64,000 bases of DNA, taken from assembly GCF_003968755.1 (NCBI RefSeq), contig NZ_RYDL01000007.1, forward strand, positions 1 to 64,000. The letters are read 5' to 3'. Of the stretch, positions 25,365 through 34,377 are shown in pieces. The notes beneath the pieces are model-generated. The model had not been told where the DNA came from and made no database searches. It saw only the letters and a list, made by a program, of their open reading frames with translations. The stretch is from Flavobacterium sp. RSP15. GTDB lineage: Bacteria; Bacteroidota; Bacteroidia; Flavobacteriales; Flavobacteriaceae. Numbering within the stretch: the stretch's first letter is position 1; every line of letters starts with the position of its first letter. The position numbers and the translations under genes were made by a program.

Positions 25365-26550
25365 CGACAAGTCTTCGTGCCACTCCAGGCAAAAAAGTAG
25401 GCGAACGACTTGGGCACCAAGGCAATACCTTGGAATTGATTACCAATCCAAATGTTGCCATTGCGCTGAGCATTAACCAGAATTTTTATAACTATTGTGG
25501 GGATTTATCTGACCGACCAGTACTATTTATGCTACGCCGACAAGTTGTTGACATTCCCGCCGATTACTGCTGAATTTACTGAGCATCGTATATTTTAAAA
25601 AACTTGCCCAAATGGTCATCATACAAAAGCTTTGTTCGCTAGCTGAGTTAACTCGCCGATAAGTTACAGGTGTAATATTCAAGCTACAATTGCTTATATG
25701 CATACTAGACAATACTAGCCTTTCGAAAGGATGAGCGAGTTTTTTAACGATGCTTGTAATTTAAAAATGGCATAGGGCACTTTTGTTCCTTATTGAAAGA
25801 TTTTGCGCAAAAAGCCCAACCTGCCTGCGAATTGATTGCTCAAAAAGTAGGAAACGGAAAAGTGGTCGTAGGTGACTAAACAAGTGCCAAAGTCAATAGA
25901 AAGAAGGGATGGTTCTGTACTTTTCAAAGCCAAGGTGCCACTTATATTACATTTTCAAGCAATATAGGAACTACTACTACAGATGGAAATTTCCCCTAAC
26001 GGTTTTACAAGCTCCATTCTCGTTCATGATTGTTGGCGGAGTTATTTTTAAATAAAAAGTAAAACGCATCAAATATGCATCCCTCATTTACTCCGCGAAC
26101 GTGTTTTTTTCGAAGAGCGTTGTGGATCTCAATGGACTATATATTTCAAGGAATTGCTATACGAAGTAATAAAGCTTAAACGGAATTTAACATCAATTCA
26201 ATATCTCAATCCAATATTTCAAAGGAACCTAATCATGGAACAATTATCCGTTTTGCTACTTACTTCTGTTTCCGAAAACAGGAAGGATCTTTATGCATTA
26301 TGCAAGCGAATAAATATATAAGCAATATGTCTTTACTTTTTTATTCCACAACTAGGGTCCTCCAGACAACAATGCTTCTGAAAGAGCTATCCGTAATGTA
26401 AAAGTGAAACAAAAAGTATCCGGATAATTTAAAACCGAAAACGGGGTGCAATTTTATATGATCATTCGTTCGGTAACCGATACTTGTTTCAAAAACGGAT
26501 AAAATGTATTAGCGTCCTTTAAAACTAGTGCTATATTACAACCTGAATAG
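25365..26550 (+). mobile_element. IS66-family transposase remnant, degenerate
   Basis: Several plus-strand frames carry IS66 TnpC segments in the correct order: SLRATPGKKVG and LGHQGNTLELI, a zinc-ribbon-like NYCGDL, TAEFTEHRIFKK, TIAYMHTRQY, KVVVGD with SAKVNRKKGWF (the conserved DETxxKV region, its Glu lost), LVHDCWRSYF-like, ELLYEVIKLK-like and finally PPDNNASERAIRNVKVKQK with RSVTDTCFKNG. Many stops and frameshifts are present. It is an old insertion that cannot transpose. No orfA/orfB companions are seen. Confidence 0.75.
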
Positions 26551-26622
26551 TTGCATTTTTTCTATAAAAACATAAAGATTGTAGCGGAAAGCCCGACCCT
26601 TGCGGTCAAACCCATATACTAC

Positions 26623-26652
26623 AAAACCCCAAGAAAATCTTGAGGTTTTTTG
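26623..26652. terminator. Bidirectional terminator downstream of aspC
   Basis: A 12-bp stem with one C-A mismatch (26623-26634 with 26638-26649), three-base loop, and T run. It lies 55 bases beyond the aspC stop, read on the minus strand. Confidence 0.65.
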
Positions 26653-26707
26653 GGTATATTCGAAGTTGGATTTTGGATTTTCTAACTTTTGATTCTATGA
26701 ATTTTGA

Positions 26708-27895
26708 CTATAGAGTCACCGCTTCTTTGATTCGGCGTAAGGCCTCAATTAACAATTCTTCACTGGTTGCATAAGAGAAACGGATACAATCCGGGTTTCC
26801 AAAAGCGTCACCCGTTACGGTTGCTACATTAGCTTCGCCTAAAAGGTACATTGAGAAATCATTGGCGTCTTTAATAAATGTTCCTCTTAATGTTTTTCCG
26901 AAGAAAGAGGAGACGTCCGGGAATACGTAAAATGCACCTTCTGGAACGTTGATTTTTATTCCAGGAATGTCTTTTAATAATCTAACCACTAAATCTCTGC
27001 GGCTATGGAAAGCATCCACCATGTGTTTTAATACACTTGGGTCAGCATCTACCGCGGTAATAGTAGCACGTTGTGCAATACTGTTAGCACCACTTGTTAC
27101 TTGACCTTGAATTTTTGTACACGCTTTTGCAATGAATTCTGGTCCGCCAATGTATCCAATTCTCCAACCTGTCATAGCGAAAGCTTTGGCAACTCCATTT
27201 ACTGTAATAGTTCTTTCTAGCATTCCCGGGATGGATGCGATGCTGCAAAAAGTTCCTGAAAAATTGATGTGCTCGTAGATTTCGTCAGCGACAATATAAA
27301 TGTTTGGATATTTCTCCAATACTTTAGCTAAAGCCGTCAATTCTTCTCTATTGTATACAGATCCACTTGGATTACAGGGGGAACTGAACCACATCATTTT
27401 TGTTTTTGGAGTTATGGCAGCTTCTAATTGTTCTGGTGTGATTTTGAAATCCGTATCTACAGATGTAGGCACCTCTACTGGAACTCCACCAGATAATTTT
27501 ACGATTTCGAAATACGAAACCCAGTAGGGAGCGGGTAAAATTACTTCGTCACCGTCGTTTAGCATTACTTGAGCAATGTTGTATAGCGATTGTTTTGCTC
27601 CGGTTGACACTACAATTTGAGAGGGTTTGTACTCTAAATTATTGTCTCTTTTGAATTTTCTGCAAATGGCTTCTTTTAATTCTAAATAACCTTCTACTGG
27701 AGAATAGGTGCTATAATTTTCGTCTATTGCTTTTTTAGCTGCTTCTTTGATAAAGTCCGGCGTATTGAAATCTGGTTCGCCTAAGCTTAAACTGATAATG
27801 TCTCTTCCTTGTGCTTTTAATTCTCTGGCCAAAGCTGCCATTGCTAATGTTTGAGACGTAGATAAATTGTTTATTCTATCGGATAATGGATTCAT
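26708..27895 (-). CDS. aspC: Pyridoxal-phosphate aspartate aminotransferase (class I)
   Basis: The 395-residue fold-type I aminotransferase reversibly moves the amino group between aspartate and 2-oxoglutarate. Sequence marks include LSLGEPDFNTP at 37-47, STGAKQSLYN at 97-106, SSPCNPSGSVY at 171-181 and ADEIYEHINF at 203-212. The Schiff-base Lys237 lies in GVAKAFAMTGWR, and the carboxylate-binding Arg in IRFSYATS is near the C-terminus. It belongs to the bacterial Ib subgroup, where Asp/prephenate specificity overlaps. It stands alone on the minus strand. Confidence 0.9.
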   Translation of the reverse strand: MNPLSDRINNLSTSQTLAMAALARELKAQGRDIISLSLGEPDFNTPDFIKEAAKKAIDENYSTYSPVEGYLELKEAICRKFKRDNNLEYKPSQIVVSTGAKQSLYNIAQVMLNDGDEVILPAPYWVSYFEIVKLSGGVPVEVPTSVDTDFKITPEQLEAAITPKTKMMWFSSPCNPSGSVYNREELTALAKVLEKYPNIYIVADEIYEHINFSGTFCSIASIPGMLERTITVNGVAKAFAMTGWRIGYIGGPEFIAKACTKIQGQVTSGANSIAQRATITAVDADPSVLKHMVDAFHSRRDLVVRLLKDIPGIKINVPEGAFYVFPDVSSFFGKTLRGTFIKDANDFSMYLLGEANVATVTGDAFGNPDCIRFSYATSEELLIEALRRIKEAVTL

Positions 27896-27964
27896 TGTAT
27901 TAGGTTGTAGTTAGTTTATTAGTTAGTAGAGATACGCAGCAGTGCATCTCCAGGTATGTTGTGA

Positions 27965-29059
27965 TTATATAAGTTCCGGTTTCATTCCCAATTCTTTCAA
28001 ATGCTTAAAATGAGCAATAACGGCACTTCGCATTGTTTTGTATTCGTAATATGGCAAGTTGCATTCTTGAGCAGTTTGCTTTACGATACTCGCAATTTTC
28101 CCATAATGCACGTGACTGATATTTGGAAAAATATGATGCTCAATTTGGTGATTTAATCCACCGGTGTACCAGTTTACAATTTTGTTCTTTGGGGCAAAAT
28201 TGGTGGTGGTAAACAGTTGGTGAATCGCCCAGGTATTATCCATTTCCCCTAATTCATTAGGAGAAGGGTTGGTCGTTTCTTCGACAACGTGGGCCAATTG
28301 GAATACAACACTTAATATGAGTCCCGCGGTATAATGCATTAGGAAGAATCCAATTAAAACTTTCCACCAACCAATTCCAATAACGATTGGTAAAACGATC
28401 CATATGGCGGCATAAATAATTTTTGTTATAATTAAAGTGGTCCAAAGTATTTTTGGACTTTTTGCTTCTCCGTATGACAATTTTCGCTTTAAGTAGCTTT
28501 TCATCTGCTTAAAATCAGTTGTAATAGCCCAGTTGAAGGTTAATAATCCATATAAGAATACTGAATAATATTGCTGAAAACGGTGAAAATTATACCATTT
28601 TGCTTCTTTCGTAAAACGGATTACGCGCCCGGCATCTAGATCCTCATCATGACCCGGAATGTTTGTGTAGGTATGGTGTAAAACATTGTGTTGTACTTGC
28701 CAGTTGTGTACATTTCCCGCCAGTACATAAATAGTTCCCCCCATAAATTTATTGACCCAGTTTTTAGTGGAATATGACCCGTGATTGCCATCATGCATCA
28801 CATTCATGCCTACTCCTGCCATTCCAATTCCCATAACGATTGTTAATAAAAGGTGTGACCAAAATGGCATGTCAAGTGTCAAGATTAAAAAATAAGGAGC
28901 AAGAAAAACCGTAATCAAGATGACAGTTTTCAAATAAAGTTTCCAATTTCCAGTCTTTGGGATGTTGTTTTCTTTAAAGTAGGTGTTTACCCGTGAGTTA
29001 AGTGTTCTGAAAAATTTCAGGCTATCTTGTTTTGCAAATGTTGGTGGCGTATTTGTCAT
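27965..29059 (-). CDS. Membrane fatty acid (acyl-lipid/acyl-CoA) desaturase
   Basis: An integral membrane diiron oxygenase that inserts a double bond in fatty acyl chains, probably for membrane fluidity. From ATG 29059 the 364 residues show the three histidine boxes: HDGNHGSYS (HxxxH), HNVLHHTYTN (HxxHH) and GGLNHQIEHHIFPN (QxxHH). Four hydrophobic segments lie between them. Start 29059 is preferred to the TTG 21 bases upstream (29080) because a TAnnTTTG element covers that site. Regiospecificity cannot be read from the sequence. Confidence 0.92.
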   Translation of the reverse strand: MTNTPPTFAKQDSLKFFRTLNSRVNTYFKENNIPKTGNWKLYLKTVILITVFLAPYFLILTLDMPFWSHLLLTIVMGIGMAGVGMNVMHDGNHGSYSTKNWVNKFMGGTIYVLAGNVHNWQVQHNVLHHTYTNIPGHDEDLDAGRVIRFTKEAKWYNFHRFQQYYSVFLYGLLTFNWAITTDFKQMKSYLKRKLSYGEAKSPKILWTTLIITKIIYAAIWIVLPIVIGIGWWKVLIGFFLMHYTAGLILSVVFQLAHVVEETTNPSPNELGEMDNTWAIHQLFTTTNFAPKNKIVNWYTGGLNHQIEHHIFPNISHVHYGKIASIVKQTAQECNLPYYEYKTMRSAVIAHFKHLKELGMKPELI

Positions 29060-29077
29060 AAAAAATTCAATAAAGGT

Positions 29078-29085
29078 CAAAGGTA
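29078..29085 (-). promoter_or_regulatory. Putative -7 element for the desaturase gene
   Basis: On the minus strand this reads TACCTTTG, a perfect TAnnTTTG, 18 bases before the ATG at 29059. This implies a very short leader. Confidence 0.45.
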
Positions 29086-29142
29086 ATTATTATAAATTTT
29101 TGGATATACAAAATTGAGATAAATATTTTAACTCTAAAGTAT

Positions 29143-29150
29143 TACTTTTG
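29143..29150 (+). promoter_or_regulatory. Putative -7 element for rsmG
   Basis: TACTTTTG fits TAnnTTTG and lies 15 bases before the rsmG ATG. A TTG at 29114-29116 could be part of a -33 box but the gap of 26 bases is long. Confidence 0.4.
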
Positions 29151-29165
29151 TTAAAAAATTAAAAG

Positions 29166-29795
29166 ATGAATGAGATTCTGAAGCATTTTCCTAATTTATC
29201 GGATATTCAAAAAGAACAATTTAAAAAATTGGATTTTTTATACCATGATTGGAACGAAAAAATAAATGTTATTTCCAGAAAAGATATTGATGCCTTGTAC
29301 ACCAAGCATATTTTGCATTCGTTAGGTATAGCCAAAATTATACAATTTGAACCCGGAACGTATGTTCTTGATGTGGGAACAGGAGGTGGGTTTCCTGGAA
29401 TTCCATTGGCGATTCTTTTTCCGGAAACGCATTTTTATTTGATCGATATTATTGCAAAAAAAATAAAAGTGGTTCAGGCTGTTGCTGAGGGATTGGAATT
29501 AAAAAATGTTAATGCTGCGCAAATGCGAGCAGAGAATGTAAAAGGAGATTTTGATTTTATTGTGAGTCGTGCCGTGACGAATATGCCGGATTTTGTTTCT
29601 TGGGTGAAAACCAAAATCAAAAAGAACAACAAACACGAATTGAAAAACGGAATTCTCTATTTAAAAGGAGGCGATTTAACAGCAGAATTAAAGGGTTTCC
29701 CTAAAGCGACTGAATACAATTTAGTTGATTTTTTTGAAGGTAAATTTTTTGAAACAAAGAAAGTAGTCCATGTGCCGTTGAAATTTGTGGGTTAG
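29166..29795 (+). CDS. rsmG: 16S rRNA (guanine-527-N7)-methyltransferase
   Basis: An S-adenosylmethionine-dependent enzyme that methylates G527 of 16S rRNA. The 209 residues are of normal length. Motifs are ISRKDIDALYTKHILHSL, the SAM-binding VLDVGTGGGFPGIPLA (about 67-82), LIDIIAKKIKV and VSRAVTNMPDF. Unlike many bacteria it is not beside mnmG or parA. Its stop codon lies inside the left arm of the terminator hairpin. Confidence 0.96.
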   Translation: MNEILKHFPNLSDIQKEQFKKLDFLYHDWNEKINVISRKDIDALYTKHILHSLGIAKIIQFEPGTYVLDVGTGGGFPGIPLAILFPETHFYLIDIIAKKIKVVQAVAEGLELKNVNAAQMRAENVKGDFDFIVSRAVTNMPDFVSWVKTKIKKNNKHELKNGILYLKGGDLTAELKGFPKATEYNLVDFFEGKFFETKKVVHVPLKFVG

Positions 29796-29830
29796 AAACA
29801 AACAATAATTTTGTTTCTAACGGCTTTTTT
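29791..29830 (+). terminator. Terminator overlapping the rsmG stop codon
   Basis: A perfect 12-bp stem (29791-29802 with 29810-29821), 7-base loop, then GGCTTTTTTT. The left arm includes the TAG stop at 29793-29795. Confidence 0.8.
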
Positions 29831-29866
29831 TCAGGAAAGAGGAATCTCTGATTGTTAAGATTCTTT

Positions 29867-32800
29867 CTAATTATGTAAGGGAAATCCAAGAGTTACCTTA
29901 GTTCCTTTTCCCAATTTACTTTCAAGTTGAATTGTTCCTGAGTTTTTTTCGGTAAATGTTTTTACGATATAAAGACCTAATCCAGTTCCTTGGATTCCAT
30001 TGGTATTACTGGCCCTAAAAAAAGTATTAAATAACTTTGGTTGATCTTCGGCTGGAATTCCAATTCCAAAATCAATAATCTCTAAACAAATACTTTTTTC
30101 GATGACACATAAATTTAGCTCAATATCACCAAAGCCTTCTGAATATTTAAAGGCATTGTTTAGTAAGTTGAAAATAGTATATTCCATCAGTTTTTGATCT
30201 GCCATAACCTGAAAATTATCACCTTTGATGGAGGTTTGAACTTTTCTTCCAATTAATTGATCGGGATAACTTATTTCGATCACATCCAGGCAAATTTGTT
30301 TTAAATCAAATTCGGTAGGATCGAAATTCGTTTTTCCGGAGTCCTCCTTTGAGATCGTTAGCACAGCATTCATCAATTGAACAATGCGATCAATTTCTTC
30401 AATAATACAATCAATTCTTTTTTGCAAACGGGGAGCATTTTCTATTTTTTCATTTTCTAAGTAAAGACTTATTAGTTCGGCACTAGTTCTGATTGTTGTC
30501 ATGGGCGTTCTGAACTCATGTGATATTGTGGATACTAAATTAGTGCGAAGATCATTTAAATCGCGTTCTTTCAGCAATGCTTTTTCAATTTTTTCTTCGG
30601 CTTCTTTTTGGGTGGTAATTTCTCTGTTTGAGGAATGAAAGCTAATTGCAACGCCATTTTCTTTAACTAAATTGGCCTTAATTTCAAACCAAATATAAGT
30701 GCCACTTATGTTTCTAAACCGGACCTGAATTGCTATGTCTTCCATTTCTGTTAGAAATCCTATAATGTGACTTTGAAGTTTCTCAATATCATCAGGATGG
30801 GCGTAATCTACAGGAAATTTACCTATTAAAGATTGTGGAGTGTATCCTAATAGTTTTTCAATGGAAGGAGAAACGTATTTGAACGAGGTGTCTGTATTAT
30901 GCAAGCAAACTAAATCAACGGTGTTGTCAGCTAAAAGACGGTATAAATTTTTAGCTTTGTTGAGCTGAATGGTTTTGATCCTGTTATTTTCTTCGGATAA
31001 TATTTTGTTTTGTTTTTCAATCCTTTTCCGATCCGTTATGTTGATCATCTGGAAAATATGACGTTTCGTTTTGTTTCGACTGCTTTTAATTATTGAAGCA
31101 GATATATACATCCAAATAACAGATTCGTTTTTATGAATAAATCTTTTTTCTAAATTGAAATTAGATATTTTTCCGGAATTTAATTGCTCTTTTAAAATAA
31201 AATCATTTTTTAAATCTTTTGGATACGTTATTTCTTGAGAGGTTAAAGACGCAAATTCTTTTTTTGAGTAACCTAACATTTCACAAAGTTTTTCATTGAC
31301 TTCTAGAAAATTATCATCAATGTCTATTAACGCCATTCCTGCTGCCGAATATTCAAAAGCATCTTTAAACTGTTCTTGGCTTTGTTGTAATTCATCTTTG
31401 AGTATCTTCTCTTTGGTGATCTCTTGCATTGCACCAATCATTCGTATAGCTTTGCCTTCATTGTTTCGAATGATTATGGCCTTGTCATGAACGAATCCAT
31501 AGGAAGTAGCTGTTTTTTTATAACGATACTCATGAGACCATACATTAATTTGACTTTTAGTAGCTTCATCTAGACTTGCAAAAACAGCTTTTTTCTCATC
31601 CGGATGTAAAAAATTATTAAGCAAACTGGCTGCTAGGACATTTTTCTTAAATGTATAACCAAAAAGCGTTTTAAAACCATCTCCGACATAAATTTTGTCA
31701 GTAGTTAAATCCCAATCCCAAATGGCATCAAAAGTAGCCTTGCTAAAATAAGAAAAGCGTTCGTTACTTTCTTTTAAGGCATCCTCTGCTTTTTTCTGTG
31801 CCGATATGTCAATAAAGGAACATATTACGAAACGTAATTCATTATGTTTTCCCAGTACGGGTACAGCATCAACTAACAACCACACTAAATTTGTAAGCAA
31901 GGGATTATATACCCCCATTACGACATTGTTTACTGGCTTTAGTGTTTGGATAGCTTGAGGGACTGCATGATCCTCCGCTTTAAATAAAGTGCCGTCAAGA
32001 TGAATTGTCTTCCAATGCTCGTCGTAGGGTGTTTTTCCAAGTAATTGGTCCTCTGTGAGTCCAAGCATTTCGAGGGCTGCTTTGTTGTTTTCTAATATTT
32101 CTGAGTCAGGTCCTTGGACTATAATTCCTACAGCTATATTGTAGATTATACTTTTAGTTAGCTGCCGGCTTTTAATAATTTCTTGCTGGGCTTTTTTACT
32201 TTCAGTGATATCTACACCAAACCCTACCATCATTTCTAGGGTTTCATCTTCATGAAAAACAGGAGTTAGTTTTCGGGTATGATAGGTCTTTGTGCCATCA
32301 AGATGTTCTATGGTATCCTCCCACTCAATTGTATTTCTGGATTTTATAGCTTCTAGAAAATGGATGCGCCTGATTTTTGCAAATGCATCATCTCTGTTTG
32401 TATGATTTGCATATTCAAAATCGTTTTTTCCTATAATGAATTTTCGTAGCTCATCATTTTTTATAGCGGCCGGATTTAAATACGTGTAGGTTTGGCTGCT
32501 GTCTAAAACGGCAACATCTGTAGGGAGCCTGTCTAATATTTTTTCATAAAATTCTTTTTGTAGGACTAGCTTTTGTTGAATTTCAATATACTCAGTAATG
32601 TCTCTACAATTTCCTACATATATTGGCAGACCATTTTTTTGAGATAATTTTAAGCGTGTGGCATGCCAAACATAATAACCTTTCTGATGAAGAATTCTAT
32701 AGGTAAATTCACCCTCGTTTTTCCCGGTTTCAATTGCTTCACTTAAATAAGTTTTGCAATTTTCTAAATCGTCAGGATGTAAAAACGAAGTGTTACTTTT

Positions 32801-33412
32801 GCCTAAAATATCCTTACTCTCATATCCTAAGTACTTAGTCCAGTTGTCAGAAGCATAGGTGATTATTCCTTCTATGTTAAGCTCGTAGGTAATTTCTTTT
32901 GAATTATCAATAAATTGTTCAAATTGAGTATCCTGTTCTTTTATTGTTTTTTGTAAGCTCTGGTTTTCAATATGTAATTTTAATAAAAATTGGATTTGTA
33001 GTATAGTATATTTTAGATGTTTTAACTGCATTACAGAAAGCTCTCTAGGGTTGGTATCCATAATACATAGGGTTCCAATGACTAGATTTTCATTAAAACA
33101 TATAGGGAACCCTGCAAAAAAAGCTATTAAATTTTCGGGAGGAGCATCAATGTCTTTATTTATGTTTGAAATAATTTTAATTTTATTATTCTGGATGACA
33201 TTCTCATTAAGTTCGAAAATAATAGGGGAGATGGGAATATAATCAAAACCTATTTTTGTAACTGTGATGGGACTAATAGAGTCTGTTAATGAAATAAATG
33301 CAAGAGGCATCGCGCATATCTCGGATGCAAATAATAAAACTGTACTGAATTCTTCTTGAATAGTTCTATTTTGAAATAATTCGTTTATTTTTTTCTTGTC
33401 AAATACAGGCAT
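29867..33412 (-). CDS. GAF and multi-PAS sensor histidine kinase
   Basis: The 1181 residues from ATG 33412 carry no transmembrane segment, so this is a cytosolic sensor. An N-terminal GAF domain (about 10-155) is followed by about six PAS/PAC modules in tandem, each with a strand-turn signature such as WTKYLGYESKDILG, CEMLGYSKKEF and IEKLLGYTPQSL. HisKA follows, with the phosphorylated His in STISHEFRTPM. The ATPase ends it, with an N box in LLNNAFKYSEG, then FGIGIPAED and GTGLGLYIVK. No receiver domain and no adjacent response regulator exist, so the partner is unknown. An upstream TTG at 33442 is an alternative start. Confidence 0.9.
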   Translation of the reverse strand: MPVFDKKKINELFQNRTIQEEFSTVLLFASEICAMPLAFISLTDSISPITVTKIGFDYIPISPIIFELNENVIQNNKIKIISNINKDIDAPPENLIAFFAGFPICFNENLVIGTLCIMDTNPRELSVMQLKHLKYTILQIQFLLKLHIENQSLQKTIKEQDTQFEQFIDNSKEITYELNIEGIITYASDNWTKYLGYESKDILGKSNTSFLHPDDLENCKTYLSEAIETGKNEGEFTYRILHQKGYYVWHATRLKLSQKNGLPIYVGNCRDITEYIEIQQKLVLQKEFYEKILDRLPTDVAVLDSSQTYTYLNPAAIKNDELRKFIIGKNDFEYANHTNRDDAFAKIRRIHFLEAIKSRNTIEWEDTIEHLDGTKTYHTRKLTPVFHEDETLEMMVGFGVDITESKKAQQEIIKSRQLTKSIIYNIAVGIIVQGPDSEILENNKAALEMLGLTEDQLLGKTPYDEHWKTIHLDGTLFKAEDHAVPQAIQTLKPVNNVVMGVYNPLLTNLVWLLVDAVPVLGKHNELRFVICSFIDISAQKKAEDALKESNERFSYFSKATFDAIWDWDLTTDKIYVGDGFKTLFGYTFKKNVLAASLLNNFLHPDEKKAVFASLDEATKSQINVWSHEYRYKKTATSYGFVHDKAIIIRNNEGKAIRMIGAMQEITKEKILKDELQQSQEQFKDAFEYSAAGMALIDIDDNFLEVNEKLCEMLGYSKKEFASLTSQEITYPKDLKNDFILKEQLNSGKISNFNLEKRFIHKNESVIWMYISASIIKSSRNKTKRHIFQMINITDRKRIEKQNKILSEENNRIKTIQLNKAKNLYRLLADNTVDLVCLHNTDTSFKYVSPSIEKLLGYTPQSLIGKFPVDYAHPDDIEKLQSHIIGFLTEMEDIAIQVRFRNISGTYIWFEIKANLVKENGVAISFHSSNREITTQKEAEEKIEKALLKERDLNDLRTNLVSTISHEFRTPMTTIRTSAELISLYLENEKIENAPRLQKRIDCIIEEIDRIVQLMNAVLTISKEDSGKTNFDPTEFDLKQICLDVIEISYPDQLIGRKVQTSIKGDNFQVMADQKLMEYTIFNLLNNAFKYSEGFGDIELNLCVIEKSICLEIIDFGIGIPAEDQPKLFNTFFRASNTNGIQGTGLGLYIVKTFTEKNSGTIQLESKLGKGTKVTLGFPLHN

Positions 33413-33442
33413 AGGTTCTTGGAGTAATTGATTAATTAACAA

Positions 33443-33857
33443 TTATTTGCCATTTTAATTTGGATTACCACCCATAAAGTAACATTAATTTTATAACAAA
33501 TAAAAATTTTTAAAAAGTAACAGTTATTTTTTTTTAAATATAATATATTATTAAAATTTAAATAATTGATTTTAAAGGTGTTAAATTACATTAATAATGG
33601 GGTATAAAAATTTTTGGGTATAAAAAATCTATTAATTAAAAATAAGATTTGACAAGGTAGTCTAGGATCTTAAATAGTCAAAAACAGCATTTATTTGAAA
33701 TAGTGCCGGAGCTAAAAATTCGCTAAGCTCTTAAATGAATATTTTAAATCATCCGCATTATTTTTATAACATGAATTTAAATTAGCTTTATTGGATTTTA
33801 AAAATTGAATTTTGCTTGCAACTAGATTATTAAAAATTAGAAATTGATTTTGTCCAA
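33443..33857. other. AT-rich spacer between the PAS kinase and a small membrane protein gene
   Basis: About 415 bases of mostly A and T. I see no gene, repeat, RNA or clear promoter. It probably holds two divergent promoters, but no perfect TAnnTTTG was identified. Confidence 0.4.
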
Positions 33858-34268
33858 ATGAAAGATTATAAAAATGCCTTTAATGAAAATTTGTTTGTTT
33901 CGATAAATGAAACAAGTGTTGTTTTAGAAAATAAAGGGAAAGAAACAATATTCGATTTCACTGAAATTAAACAGATACAAGTTCGAAAAAGGAAAGTTTT
34001 TCGCTATGATTTAATGATATTTAATATTTTGATTGCAGGATTGATTTTCGTATTTGTTGAGCCAAACAGTTTTTATCCCACATGTGTATTAGAGTATCTG
34101 TTTTTTATTTTCTTTTTGTTTTTCATTCCGCTTTTAATTAAGCGGTGTTCTTATGATATAACGATCAGAGGTAAAAATTCAAACTCTTTTAAATTTAAAA
34201 TATTAAAAAAAGATTTGAATGAAGCAGCTTTCTTTGTTGTGTTAGTTAAGAATAAAATGAAGAAATAA
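33858..34268 (+). CDS. Small membrane protein of unknown function
   Basis: This 136-residue protein has an N-terminal beta-like region (SINETSVVLENKG, KEIKQI-like), two adjacent membrane helices (about 52-70 and 78-97, LMIFNILIAGLIFVF and YLFFIFFLFFIPLLI) and a short basic C-terminal part. The pattern is that of a bacterial PH-domain-like membrane protein, with a beta region interrupted by two helices. I do not recognise a family. It lies just upstream of dnaG with a 109-base spacer, and function is unknown. Confidence 0.65.
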   Translation: MKDYKNAFNENLFVSINETSVVLENKGKETIFDFTEIKQIQVRKRKVFRYDLMIFNILIAGLIFVFVEPNSFYPTCVLEYLFFIFFLFFIPLLIKRCSYDITIRGKNSNSFKFKILKKDLNEAAFFVVLVKNKMKK

Positions 34269-34330
34269 ATGGATTTGTTTCACTGATGTCAATGCAATAA
34301 AAACTGCGTTTAATTTGCATTAATATCTAT

Positions 34331-34357
34331 TATTTTTGGTTAAACTTTGTAACTTTG
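34331..34357 (+). promoter_or_regulatory. Two candidate -7 elements upstream of dnaG
   Basis: TATTTTTG (34331-34338) and TAACTTTG (34350-34357) both fit TAnnTTTG. They lie 47 and 28 bases before the proposed TTG start at 34378. This supports that start and not the TTG at 34336, which lies inside the first element. Confidence 0.45.
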
Positions 34358-34377
34358 GATTTCAAAAAATAATTAAT

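Larger units (their letters stand above)
24491..26707. other. Mobile-element graveyard between miaE and aspC
   Basis: This 2.2-kb stretch has no intact gene. Two transposase remnants fill most of it, IS4-like (minus, about 24496-25203) and IS66-like (plus, about 25365-26550). Between them, 25206-25362 is open in the plus frame and reads like a protein (EKLLDKIDDVEHRKN), but I cannot assign it. Terminal inverted repeats and target duplications were not recognised. Confidence 0.7.
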
